A stretch of 64,000 bases of DNA from a bacterium 336/3 (lineage in GTDB: Bacteria; Bacteroidota; Bacteroidia; Cytophagales; Thermonemataceae). The stretch spans positions 1,564,586-1,628,585 of the forward strand of contig LJIE01000001.1 of the NCBI GenBank assembly GCA_001281695.1, in the 5' to 3' direction. Position numbers and translations under genes: made by a program. The number at the start of each line of letters is the position of its first letter. Position 1 is the stretch's first letter. Below the pieces are notes generated by a model that was not told where the DNA came from, did not search any database, and saw nothing but the letters and a program-made list of their open reading frames with translations. Shown here piece after piece: positions 17,516-25,901 of the stretch.

Positions 17516-18193
17516 ATGAAAATTTGCGTAATCGTTGATGCTGGGCATGGAGCAACCCACCCTATCACAGGAGAGTACATGACCCGCAAAGACTGGGGAA
17601 AATACTTTCAATTTATCAATCCTGATGGAAAGCTGGATTTTGAGATTAGAGAAGGTGATGTAAATCGTGCCATTGCTAACAAGTTGTGTAAACTTTTGGA
17701 TGAGGCAGGTATAGACTATGAAAGGATATATCATGAATATAATGATACACCTCTTTTAGAGCTTTGTAATAGAGCAAATAGAATACATCAGAAAAAAGCT
17801 AAAGAAGGCTTTAAATGTATTTTACTTTCATTCCATTCTAATGCTTTTGGAAATAGCCCTCAAGGACTTGGAGAAAATCCAAGAGGTTTTTCAGTTTGGA
17901 CAACAAGAGGTGTTACTACAAGTGATAAAATAGCTTCTATTTGGTTTGAAGAACAAAAAAAGATATGTGGAAATATGATTTCTTACAGAGCTGAAATGAG
18001 TGATGGTGATGTAGATAATGAAGAAAACTTTACCATTATCTATGGTACCAGTTGCCCAGCTGTTTTGGTAGAAAATTTATTCTTTACTAATAAGGATGAT
18101 GCTAAATTATTGTTTTCACAAACTTATCAAGATAAATCAGCTCAAGCAGCCTTTAAGACTGTTCAGAGAGTAATGAAGGAAGTAATCTTATAA
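17516..18193 (+). CDS. Endolysin, N-acetylmuramoyl-L-alanine amidase (Amidase_3)
   Basis: 225 aa without a signal peptide. The zinc amidase motifs are in order: VDAGHGA (His11), EIREGDVN (Glu46), LSFHSNAFG (His107) and AVLVENLFFT near residue 180 with the catalytic Glu. It cleaves the bond between muramic acid and L-Ala in peptidoglycan. Without a signal it needs a holin; holin-like genes are about 17 kb away at 35393-35871. A strong terminator follows. Confidence 0.9.
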   Translation: MKICVIVDAGHGATHPITGEYMTRKDWGKYFQFINPDGKLDFEIREGDVNRAIANKLCKLLDEAGIDYERIYHEYNDTPLLELCNRANRIHQKKAKEGFKCILLSFHSNAFGNSPQGLGENPRGFSVWTTRGVTTSDKIASIWFEEQKKICGNMISYRAEMSDGDVDNEENFTIIYGTSCPAVLVENLFFTNKDDAKLLFSQTYQDKSAQAAFKTVQRVMKEVIL

Positions 18194-18202
18194 AAAAAGT
18201 TA

Positions 18203-18218
18203 GCCGTTTTTGTCCTAA
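18203..18218 (+). promoter_or_regulatory. Late-leader motif, copy 2
   Basis: GCCGTTTTTGTCCTAA, identical to copy 5, 9 nt after the endolysin stop and 63 nt before the protease ATG; a 13-bp hairpin (18223-18254) lies in between. Confidence 0.6.
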
Positions 18219-18222
18219 AGAA

Positions 18223-18254
18223 AAGTAGCCTAAAAATATAGTTTTGGGCTACTT
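18223..18254 (+). terminator. Hairpin following the endolysin gene
   Basis: AAGTAGCCTAAAA pairs with TTTTGGGCTACTT (one G-U) around a 6-nt loop and is followed by CTTTATTTT. It works as a terminator for the fibre-lysin operon or as a leader stem of the next transcript. Confidence 0.7.
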
Positions 18255-18281
18255 CTTTATTTTACAAAATCATGTATCACA

Positions 18282-19658
18282 ATGAAAAAATTAATTCTTA
18301 TGTTTAGCGTACTTGGAGCGGTTTTTTGGGCTATGGATTTTCACTACTTTCAGCGTGTGGCTCCTGTAGTCTTAGAAAAAATCAAAACGAATGCTCCTCT
18401 TGAAAACCTGCCAGTAGCCAATTTTTCTGAAAGAAAGCATCATAAAGGCATTTTGAATGCTGATGAGCAAGGTCGCCCAATCATGACTTATTTTGTGAGC
18501 TCATCTTATAAAGGCTCTCAGAAAAACACAAATCAAAGATTTGTAGCTGTTTTGCCTATCCACGGTCCTATCTCAAAACGTGGTGATTGGTGTTCTTATG
18601 GGACAAAAGATTATGTTTCTTGGCTCAATAGTGCAAACAATGACCCGAATGTGGATGCGATTGTCTTGGATGTTGATTCTCCTGGTGGGACAGTGGACGG
18701 AACGGAAGACTTTGCCAATGCTGTCAAGAACTCTAAAAAGCCTGTAGTAACTTTTGTAGATGGATTATCAGCTTCAGCAGCTTATTGGGCATCTTCTCAG
18801 GCATCCTATATTATTTCTAATAGTGGTGTTTCTGCTTGGATTGGTAGTATAGGTACATTTATTACGCATGTGGATACTTCAAAAGCCTTAGATGAAAAAG
18901 GTCTGAAGGTGACTTTGATAGCTGCTGATAAATCTACTGAAAAAACGCTTGGCAATCCTTATGAGCCATTATCTGAAGAGGCTCAGAAAATGTATAAGCA
19001 GGAGTTAAACCACATCAATGATCATTTTATTAGTCAGGTGAAGAATGGGAGAGGTGATAGGCTCAAATCGGATGATAAGATTTTTACTGGTAAGGCTTTC
19101 AATGGTACAATGGCTTTGGAGTATGGTTTGATTGATGCGATAGGCACACTTCAGGATGCTGTAAACAAAGCAGTTTCTTTAGCTGAAGAAACCCAAATTG
19201 AGGCAAAGTCTCAAAGCTCTTCTAATAATGGAATGCAAATGGCTTTATTTCCTTTTCTGACAGGTATTGTAGGTAAAAAGAAAGAGGAAGAGGAGAATGA
19301 GGAAGATGAGGCAAAAGCTCAAGCAGCTAAGGTAGAAGCTGAACTTCAAAGGCTCAATGATGCAAACGCGTCATTAACTACTGAAAAAGCTTCATTAGAA
19401 AAGCAATTAGCAGATTCTAAAGCAGAATATGACAAATTCAAAGCTGATTCAGATGCCAAGTATGCTGATTTAGAAGCGAAGTATGTAAAACTGGGTGGTC
19501 AGGCTTCTGAAGCTTTTACGCAGGTAGATGCTGAGAAAGATAAACTCAATGAGGAGGCTAAGACTGAAGAGTTCACTTATGGCAATTCTGAATATGTAAA
19601 AACGGCAAAGGCAGCCAATGAAGAACTTGCAAAACTGAAGGCATTGGGCATTCTGTAG
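18282..19658 (+). CDS. Phage head-maturation protease (S49/SppA-like) fused to a scaffold-like coiled coil
   Basis: 458 aa. Residues about 85-305 form an S49 domain: VLPIHGPIS, the DVDSPGG oxyanion region, and the nucleophile segment GLSASAAYWAS (Ser165 aligned with the SppA Ser). Residues about 330-450 are acidic then heptad-rich coiled coil, as in scaffolds. A protease with a C-terminal scaffold next to the capsid gene matches lambda C/Nu3 organisation. Unusually, the N-terminus is a hydrophobic helix (KKLILMFSVLGAVFWAMDF) resembling a signal anchor. Confidence 0.83.
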   Translation: MKKLILMFSVLGAVFWAMDFHYFQRVAPVVLEKIKTNAPLENLPVANFSERKHHKGILNADEQGRPIMTYFVSSSYKGSQKNTNQRFVAVLPIHGPISKRGDWCSYGTKDYVSWLNSANNDPNVDAIVLDVDSPGGTVDGTEDFANAVKNSKKPVVTFVDGLSASAAYWASSQASYIISNSGVSAWIGSIGTFITHVDTSKALDEKGLKVTLIAADKSTEKTLGNPYEPLSEEAQKMYKQELNHINDHFISQVKNGRGDRLKSDDKIFTGKAFNGTMALEYGLIDAIGTLQDAVNKAVSLAEETQIEAKSQSSSNNGMQMALFPFLTGIVGKKKEEEENEEDEAKAQAAKVEAELQRLNDANASLTTEKASLEKQLADSKAEYDKFKADSDAKYADLEAKYVKLGGQASEAFTQVDAEKDKLNEEAKTEEFTYGNSEYVKTAKAANEELAKLKALGIL

Positions 19659-19702
19659 AGCTTCGTATAAACTTTATTTCCAACTTATAATTTATTTTAG
19701 AA

Positions 19703-20641
19703 ATGGCACAAGCATTTGATTTATCCAAAGTCACCAAATATGTAGAGAGTAATTCAAGTAAAATTATAGCTATGACCCTCAATAGCTTAGATGGTATTGA
19801 AAAGGGGCAAATTAGCTTATATCAGAACTTGAAAGAGGATAAGCCTTTACATAAATTAAAATTAAACGGCACAGTAGTGCAGCCCTATAGAGTTGCTTTT
19901 GAACCTAAGAATAATCTTTTCCAACCTAGTGAGAGGATTTTGAGTCCTAAGCCTGCTAAAGTGGATATTCAGATTGATCCAGGAGAGGTGCAAGACAGGT
20001 GGTTGATATTAATCTCTAAACCTGGTTTCGATCCTAGAGATTTGCCTTTAGAAAAATTCTTTATGGCAGAACTTGTTAGAAAAATCAAGCAGGAATTAAA
20101 CGACATCACAACTTATAGTGGTGTGTATAATGCTGCTGGGACTGGTCCTGTCGATGTATGCAATGGTTTTGGGAAGATTATTGCTGATGCCATTACAGCA
20201 GGGGATTTAACAAATGTAGTGGCTACTGGGGCTATTACGTCCTCTAATGCTTTAACGAAGTTCAAACAGATGTGGAAGGCTTTGCCTACAGCTTGGAAGG
20301 GTGTTCCTATGAAGCTCTTGGCTTCTTATACCAACATCGAAAACTACGATGAGAGCTATGCTACTGAAAGAGGCGGCACAAGTTATGTGAAGCAATTTGA
20401 GCAAAGCATTTTAGAGGCTTCTAATGGCAAATGTACCCTTGAAAGAGCAAGCTGGATAGGTTCATCTAACAGAACCATTCTTACTCCTGAAGGTAACTTA
20501 TTTGCTGGTACGGATTTGCTTGCTGACATCAACAAAATCACTGTTTTACCAGCACACAGATTGCTCGATGTGATGATTGAGTTTAAGATTTGTTTTCAGA
20601 TAGCTGATACAGATGCTATCTGGATTAATGACCAAGTCTAA
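19703..20641 (+). CDS. Major capsid protein (probable)
   Basis: 312 aa, soluble. It directly follows the protease-scaffold gene, the usual place of the capsid gene, and has the expected length. A helix-rich N-terminal part, a long central helix-loop region and a strand-rich C-terminal part are consistent with the HK97 fold, but no signature motif can be checked by eye. Its leader is AT-rich, like those of the next two genes. Confidence 0.72.
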   Translation: MAQAFDLSKVTKYVESNSSKIIAMTLNSLDGIEKGQISLYQNLKEDKPLHKLKLNGTVVQPYRVAFEPKNNLFQPSERILSPKPAKVDIQIDPGEVQDRWLILISKPGFDPRDLPLEKFFMAELVRKIKQELNDITTYSGVYNAAGTGPVDVCNGFGKIIADAITAGDLTNVVATGAITSSNALTKFKQMWKALPTAWKGVPMKLLASYTNIENYDESYATERGGTSYVKQFEQSILEASNGKCTLERASWIGSSNRTILTPEGNLFAGTDLLADINKITVLPAHRLLDVMIEFKICFQIADTDAIWINDQV

Positions 20642-20679
20642 TATTTCCTTTTAGTTTTCAACTTTTAACTTTTAATAAA

Positions 20680-21024
20680 GTGAGTAGTAAAAAAGATATG
20701 AAGGAGCTTGTGAAGAATTCTTCACGCTCCTGCTTTCAGATTGATAAAAAATGGTATGCCTTTACACCTGGTTTAACTTCTTTTTTGTATGGTGGTGAGG
20801 CGGAAACACCTGCACCCATTGAGGTAAAAGAGGCTTTGAAGAGGTCTGATGTTCTCAAGTATTTGGTAGAAAACAAAAGTGGTTTGGTTGAGGAGATTAC
20901 AGAAGAAACCTTGATTAATGAGCTTACAGAAAGCCAAATCCTTTCTGAAGAAAATGAAGCTTTGAAAGAGAAGTATGCAAAGCTTGAAGCAGAGCTTGAG
21001 GCTCTTAAAGCTGGCAAACAGTAA
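20680..21024 (+). CDS. Small phage head protein with C-terminal coiled coil
   Basis: 114 aa with GTG as start, followed by SSKKDMKELV. The last 40 residues (EENEALKEKYAKLEAELEALK) form a clear coiled coil. Being between capsid and tail-tube-like genes, a head-tail joining or head accessory role is likely. No family recognised. Confidence 0.55.
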   Translation: MSSKKDMKELVKNSSRSCFQIDKKWYAFTPGLTSFLYGGEAETPAPIEVKEALKRSDVLKYLVENKSGLVEEITEETLINELTESQILSEENEALKEKYAKLEAELEALKAGKQ

Positions 21025-21066
21025 CATTTGATAGTTTAGTTTTAAACTTTATTTCCTATAAGTTTT

Positions 21067-21594
21067 ATGTGTGTATTATTAAAAAAATTAGCTGCTGAAG
21101 CTAATAATTGTGCTGACAAAATAGGTGGCTTGGTTGCCAAGTTTTGGGTAGCAAAAGCGGAGGATGTGGAGAGCATTCCCGCTCCTGCTCCTGCCAACCA
21201 GAAAGTAATCACTGATGACATTGTGATGAAAGCTGGAAAGACTTTTACTGAGTGGAATTTTCAGAAAGATACAGGTAAGGTGTATAGTTCTTCTGTAGGT
21301 GCTGAAGGTTCACTTAGTTTTGAGGATATGATAGATTTCATATTTCCAACTGCTACCAAAGATGCATTGGAGCAAACCTTTTTCAATGCTAATACTGAAC
21401 TGATAGCTATTGTAAAGAAGCGTAATGGGCAAACTGTCATAGTTGGTAGCCTTGACTTACCTGCTTACTTTAGTGAAATTAAGGCTGATGGTGGTTTGAA
21501 AGGTGCTGACCCTGATAACATTGCTTGTAAGTTAAAAGCTCTATCAGGCAAAGGCTATAAGATTTACGAAGGTGTTATTCCTTTGGCAGCCTAG
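21067..21594 (+). CDS. Tail-tube-like virion protein
   Basis: 175 aa. After a helical N-terminus and a PAPAPAN linker the protein alternates strands: GKVYSSSVGAEGSLSFED, NTELIAIVKKRNGQTVIVGS, then KIYEGVIPL. That layout is usual for small siphovirus tail-tube proteins. The position after capsid genes supports a structural role; tail-tube identity is an inference. Confidence 0.55.
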   Translation: MCVLLKKLAAEANNCADKIGGLVAKFWVAKAEDVESIPAPAPANQKVITDDIVMKAGKTFTEWNFQKDTGKVYSSSVGAEGSLSFEDMIDFIFPTATKDALEQTFFNANTELIAIVKKRNGQTVIVGSLDLPAYFSEIKADGGLKGADPDNIACKLKALSGKGYKIYEGVIPLAA

Positions 21595-21625
21595 TACTGT
21601 TTAATCATTATTAATTATAAAAATC

Positions 21626-21829
21626 ATGGCTTTCAAAATAAAAGATACAGAAGCAAAGGTATTGCTTACCAAATATGGTAAAGTAGATGTAGAGAATCCA
21701 AAACAAGATATTTTGGAAAAACTCTATGATGATGGTTCTATCTATGTAGAAAAGGTAGAGGATACAAAAGAAACGAAAAAAATAGAGGCTCAGAAAGAAG
21801 AGCCGAAAGAAGATAAAACTAAAAAGTAG
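21626..21829 (+). CDS. Small charged phage protein
   Basis: 67 aa. A compact N-terminal part (KIKDTEAKVLLTKYGKVDV) is followed by a very acidic/basic tail rich in Lys and Glu. It closes the head gene block: a terminator lies just downstream. Unknown function. Confidence 0.5.
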   Translation: MAFKIKDTEAKVLLTKYGKVDVENPKQDILEKLYDDGSIYVEKVEDTKETKKIEAQKEEPKEDKTKK

Positions 21830-21846
21830 TTTTAGTGGTGTGTAGT

Positions 21847-21876
21847 AAAAATAGCCTGTATTCTCAGGCTATTTTT
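21847..21876 (+). terminator. Terminator of the head gene block
   Basis: AAAAATAGCCTG and CAGGCTATTTTT form a perfect 12-bp stem with a 6-nt loop and a T-run, 15 nt before the next gene. Confidence 0.85.
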
Positions 21877-21890
21877 TAGCTGAATACTTT

Positions 21891-22571
21891 ATGGACGAAA
21901 TAAAAAAATTCCTGCAGAGTCCCAAAGACTACCAAACAGCTTGTGAGCTGTACAAGAAGTATGGAAAGAATTTGAATATCAAAAGGCTCATTGATAAAAG
22001 GAAGAATGAGAGCCTTTTGCCTACCATTGTTTTTGAGTTAAAAGTATTACTGGAGAAGGCGGGTGAGAAAACTATTACTGAAGAAGTAAAAGTGGTTGTT
22101 CATAATCCTGCTAAAGTTGATTATGAACCTATCACATTGCAGAAGAAAGCTGAAGGACTGGAAGAAATCTCAAGACAGCAACAACACTTTTATAATCAGG
22201 GAGCCAAGCTTTCCAATGCTCTTTCTCTGCTTGCTCAAACGGACCCACACAGCCAAGAGGCTAAAACTCTTGTTTCAGAGATTTTAGATTGCAAGAATCA
22301 ATATAATGAGCTTGCAGAAGTAAAAAAACAATTTCAGAAAACTGGTAAAATGCCTATAAAAGTTGAGAAACCTACTCAGGAAGTTGTTTATAAAAGTTTA
22401 TCCAAGGACGAGCTTCTTAAAAAACAAAAACTACTTCGTTCACAGGTTTCTAAAGCAAAAAGTAATGTTACAGCTAATCGGAACAATGAGGAAAAAATGT
22501 CTAAATACACCAGTAAACTACAATCCTTAGAAAAAGAACTTTTAATCGTAGATAATTTATTATGCAGTTAG
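21891..22571 (+). CDS. Coiled-coil phage protein of unknown function
   Basis: 226 aa, almost wholly helical and charged; heptad-like segments at about 85-115 and 165-220. Its end overlaps the ParB-like gene by 10 nt, placing it at the head of the DNA-modification-like block. No catalytic motif. Confidence 0.55.
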   Translation: MDEIKKFLQSPKDYQTACELYKKYGKNLNIKRLIDKRKNESLLPTIVFELKVLLEKAGEKTITEEVKVVVHNPAKVDYEPITLQKKAEGLEEISRQQQHFYNQGAKLSNALSLLAQTDPHSQEAKTLVSEILDCKNQYNELAEVKKQFQKTGKMPIKVEKPTQEVVYKSLSKDELLKKQKLLRSQVSKAKSNVTANRNNEEKMSKYTSKLQSLEKELLIVDNLLCS

Positions 22572-23185
22572 TTTGGAGTACAGAAAAGCGTAAGGTCAAT
22601 GATTTATTGCCTTATGAGAAAAACCCTCGTAAGATGTCTCCTGAAAAAATGAAAATGCTTCAGGATAGCTTACATAAATTTGGGTTGGTGGAAATACCTG
22701 CTATCAATTTAGACGGCACCCTCATAGCTGGGCATCAGAGATGCAAGGCTATGAAGTTTTTGGGTAGAGGTGAAGAGCTAATAGATGTGAGGGTACCTAA
22801 TCGTCAGCTCACAGAAACGGAGCTGAAGGAGTATAACATTGCCTCTAATTCAATTGATGGGGACTGGGTAGAAGAGATTTTGAGAGAAAGCTTTTCAGAT
22901 ATTGATTTAGCCTCTTTGGGCTTGGATTTAGACTTATCTGAATATAATGATTTATTAAAATCAGGTGAAGAGGAAAAGCCGAAGCCTGTATATGAGATAT
23001 TACCCAAGTTCACAGAGAAGCATACATCTTTTACTATTATTTGTGATAATGAGTTAGATGAAAACTTCATTAAGCATGTATTGGGCTTGGAAGCTGAAAA
23101 GAGCTTTAAGAATAATAATGTAGCTATTCCTTATGTACTCACTGCTAAAAAATTTATATTAGAATGGAACAAATTGAAATCATAA
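22562..23185 (+). CDS. ParB-like nuclease-fold domain protein
   Basis: 207 aa. Residues about 12-90 are a ParB N-terminal-type domain: NDLLPYEKNPRKM, then GLVEIPAINLDGTLIAGHQR (the GHQR/GHRR box) and VRVPNRQLTETE. Phage proteins of this kind often accompany DNA methylases and base-modification enzymes. The C-terminal region is acidic and not recognised. It overlaps the glycosyltransferase-like gene by 22 nt, so the two are probably made together. Confidence 0.78.
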   Translation: MQLVWSTEKRKVNDLLPYEKNPRKMSPEKMKMLQDSLHKFGLVEIPAINLDGTLIAGHQRCKAMKFLGRGEELIDVRVPNRQLTETELKEYNIASNSIDGDWVEEILRESFSDIDLASLGLDLDLSEYNDLLKSGEEEKPKPVYEILPKFTEKHTSFTIICDNELDENFIKHVLGLEAEKSFKNNNVAIPYVLTAKKFILEWNKLKS

Positions 23186-23907
23186 TTCCTTCACACAAAC
23201 GAGCTGATAAGGTTTCTACTACCAAGATAGTAGAAGGTTGTATTTTGTGTGTTCCTGAGAGTCAGGCAGACCAGTACAAAAAATTTAATCCTGGTATTGA
23301 AGTAGTCGCCCACCCAGAAGACATCAAAGGCTTGCCTCCAAAATTAGAATGGATTAGACGCAACTTTACCAATCCGTTCTTTATTGATGATGATGTAAAA
23401 GACTTTAGAAAGCTTTATGTAGAGAAAGGAGAAAAAGCACCTATTGATAGCCCTACCATTGTTCGTGAAATTATAGAAGTAACTGCTTGGACAGCTCGCA
23501 AGGTGGGAGCTTATTTGTATGGTTTTAATCATAGCCCTATGCCTGAAGCTTACTCAGGACATAGGCCTTTTGTGCTAAGTGGCTTTGTGATGGGCGGAGC
23601 TACTGGCTTGCTCAGTGGTTCAAAACTCTTTTGGAATACAGATATGAAGCTTGGAGGGGATTTCTGGATTAGCCTATTGAATGCCTACTATCATAGAAAG
23701 ATTTGGAAGGATATGCGTTATTGTTTTACTTTTAAGGACACTTTTGTAAACCCTGGTGGGCTTAGTGAGTTTCGAAATATTGAAGCTGAAAAAGAGAAGT
23801 ATGAAATACTCAAAGAATACTTTGGCGAGGCTATTCGTTTGAAAAACGACACAAACCTCGCCAAAAGAAAACATCCTTATATGACTACTTTGAATTTGCC
23901 TTTTTAA
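23164..23907 (+). CDS. GT-A-fold glycosyltransferase-like protein (possible DNA-base glycosyltransferase)
   Basis: 247 aa. It starts EIIIPSHKRADKVSTTK, continues CILCVPESQADQY and has the acidic FFIDDDV motif (Asp75-77), the DxD-type metal/sugar-nucleotide site of GT-A enzymes. The PSxxRAxxV...CVxESQ...Y pattern resembles the phage TET-associated glycosyltransferases described as modifying hydroxymethylated bases. No TET/JBP or hydroxymethylase gene is in the window, so the substrate is open. Its stop overlaps that of the convergent HNH gene by 3 nt. Confidence 0.62.
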   Translation: MEQIEIIIPSHKRADKVSTTKIVEGCILCVPESQADQYKKFNPGIEVVAHPEDIKGLPPKLEWIRRNFTNPFFIDDDVKDFRKLYVEKGEKAPIDSPTIVREIIEVTAWTARKVGAYLYGFNHSPMPEAYSGHRPFVLSGFVMGGATGLLSGSKLFWNTDMKLGGDFWISLLNAYYHRKIWKDMRYCFTFKDTFVNPGGLSEFRNIEAEKEKYEILKEYFGEAIRLKNDTNLAKRKHPYMTTLNLPF

Positions 23908-24563
23908 GCTTGATTATCATCAACCATAGAATTATACAAAGATTTTACACACAAATAGTATTCTTTATACTGTGAGACCTCTATATCTAATTCATCTTTT
24001 ATTGCTTGTTTTAGTATAGGATTTGTTTGTGATACATATCTATCTATAAGGTTGTGTATTACTTTTATTCTTTCTAAGCGTCTTTCCAAAAGATCTGGTC
24101 TATTCAATTTTAAAATCCTGATAGTCAAATCTCCCTTCGGATTAGATGGTTTATGAAAAATATAAGCCCCCAAAGCTATTATAAAATCTTCTGGGCTTTC
24201 GATGTATGGATTTATAAAAGGAAGATTGATGTCATACTCATCTCCTTTATTCATGTTACAAACTGGACAACTTAATCCTAAATTATTCCATTCATATGTT
24301 AGGCTTGGAAATTTATCTTTTGCTTTTGGTCGAATATGCTCTATATGCTCATGTGAAACATGTGCCACTACACTTTCACAATACATACATTTATTAAAAC
24401 ACTCCATTTTCAGTTGTACCTTTACTTCAGAATGATTATACCGATTGTAAACACCCTTGGGAATTTTTTTTCCATTACTAATATAATCTAATAATTCCGT
24501 TGTCCACGCTACTTTATTAGTTTGAAGTATATTAGGTTCTAAGCTTTTATTTATTCTGATCAT
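23904..24563 (-). CDS. Septu-like HNH endonuclease (PtuB-like)
   Basis: 219 aa. The HNH/zinc motif is clear: Cys59-x2-Cys62 (CMYCE), HEHIEHIRPKAK (His73-76), then YEWNNLGLSCPVCNMNKGD with Asn93/94 and Cys99-x2-Cys102. It follows an ATPase gene with a 17-nt overlap. ATPase plus HNH in this order is the Septu antiphage arrangement (PtuA senses, PtuB cuts nucleic acid). Both genes run against the phage structural genes, as expected for cargo expressed in the lysogen. Confidence 0.8.
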   Translation of the reverse strand: MIRINKSLEPNILQTNKVAWTTELLDYISNGKKIPKGVYNRYNHSEVKVQLKMECFNKCMYCESVVAHVSHEHIEHIRPKAKDKFPSLTYEWNNLGLSCPVCNMNKGDEYDINLPFINPYIESPEDFIIALGAYIFHKPSNPKGDLTIRILKLNRPDLLERRLERIKVIHNLIDRYVSQTNPILKQAIKDELDIEVSQYKEYYLCVKSLYNSMVDDNQA

Positions 24564-25791
24564 TGATTTTTGTAATAATTTTTTCCATTGTTAAAGGAAC
24601 TAGACTTTCTAAACCAAGCTCTTTCAAATCATTTCTCATTTGATGAAATATAGTAGAGGTTATTTCACTATTTGCATATTTATTAGTAATTTCTTCCAAA
24701 GACTTCTCGACCCAGACGGGCATAGTAAATGATACACCAAGAACCTCATCTAATATTTGATTCGCACTTCTTGCTTTATTAACTATATCTAATTTTTCGT
24801 TAAATATTCTTTTATCAGAATTGTATCTAAGTGCATAAACATTTGAATCCTTTACAGAACCTATGATAAGCGGGCTATGAGTTGATACTATAAATTGAAC
24901 GTTTGGAAACGCTTCTATCAAAGAAGGCAGAATTTCTCTTTGCATAGTTGCATGTAAATGATTCTCTACTTCATCTATTATAACCAATACATTTTCAGAC
25001 TTATTTTCAATAGATGTGAAAATGAGCCATACTAAATCAATAATAGCACTTATACCTCCAGAAACAGCATCAAGCATAAAATCTCCTGTGCTTGTTTCAA
25101 AAATAATTTCATAATTTTTGATAACTATTTTTGAGAAACCTAGCGATTTTGGCAATGTTATTCTCAAAATATCTTGAAACTCTAGAAAGTATTCTTTTAA
25201 TTCTTTATCTGATATTATAAAATCATTACCCGCACCTGAAATTGCCCAATTCAATAATGTTTCTTTTATAAAGTAATTTGTTGATTTACTCGAATGATCA
25301 TGATATAGTTTACTAATTATACTTGATGATGATGTTAAACGAGCTTCTGATTTTTTAATCTTTCTTGTTGAAATATTTGGGATATGTTGATAATAAAATA
25401 CTACTCTGTGAGATGGAATGTATGCTCCTGTTATTCTTTTTATGTTATCTAACTCTATATGATACACAGCACCTACTTCATAATCTGGAATTTTTATTTT
25501 TGAAAATTCTCCATCTTGATATTTTAAATATCCTATAATATTGCTTCGAACATTATCTATTAATTTTAAACTACGAGGAATATATTTAAAGCCTCCAGTT
25601 TCTTTATCAATTGATGGTACAGCTATTTCATCTTGAATGTTACCATATACTAACTTTCCTAATAAATTTAATATTGTTGTTTTACCAGAACCATTCGCTC
25701 CTGTTAATATGGTCAATTGTGGATGAAATTCTATTTCAATATCACTAAATTGCTTCCAATCATTTATTACTATCTTTTCTACAAAACTCAT
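24547..25791 (-). CDS. Septu-like AAA/ABC-type ATPase (PtuA-like)
   Basis: 414 aa from ATG 25791; an in-frame ATG at 25818 adds nine weak residues. SFVEKIVINDWKQFSDIEIEF is the start typical of SMC-like OLD/RecF-type ATPases. Walker A is GANGSGKTT (31-39), followed late by LVIIDEVENHLH (Walker B) and FIVSTHSPLI (His switch). It is cotranscribed with the HNH gene downstream, together forming a two-gene Septu-like defence cassette. Its own promoter would be in the 100 nt shared with a divergent leader. Confidence 0.82.
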   Translation of the reverse strand: MSFVEKIVINDWKQFSDIEIEFHPQLTILTGANGSGKTTILNLLGKLVYGNIQDEIAVPSIDKETGGFKYIPRSLKLIDNVRSNIIGYLKYQDGEFSKIKIPDYEVGAVYHIELDNIKRITGAYIPSHRVVFYYQHIPNISTRKIKKSEARLTSSSSIISKLYHDHSSKSTNYFIKETLLNWAISGAGNDFIISDKELKEYFLEFQDILRITLPKSLGFSKIVIKNYEIIFETSTGDFMLDAVSGGISAIIDLVWLIFTSIENKSENVLVIIDEVENHLHATMQREILPSLIEAFPNVQFIVSTHSPLIIGSVKDSNVYALRYNSDKRIFNEKLDIVNKARSANQILDEVLGVSFTMPVWVEKSLEEITNKYANSEITSTIFHQMRNDLKELGLESLVPLTMEKIITKINDQNK

Positions 25792-25828
25792 TTTATATAT
25801 AGATTTTATTATATGCAATATATAAAAA

Positions 25829-25901
25829 AATAATTGTACAAATGTTTTGGGTTCTAGTTTTTGGTGCAGACGATTGCATTACACTTTTAACCCTTACATC
25901 A
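25829..25901 (+). promoter_or_regulatory. Repeated phage leader element, copy 1
   Basis: Contains TGTACAAATGTTTTGG, GTGCAGACGATTGCATT and ACACTTTTAACCC, the same blocks as copies 2 and 3, but lacks the six bases TATCAA-type insert before ACACTTTT. It precedes the methylase-like ATG at 25902. Confidence 0.6.

Noticed and set aside
23904-25791. Retron-type system built on the ATPase/HNH pair
   Set aside because: No reverse transcriptase gene or msr/msd-like structure is near.
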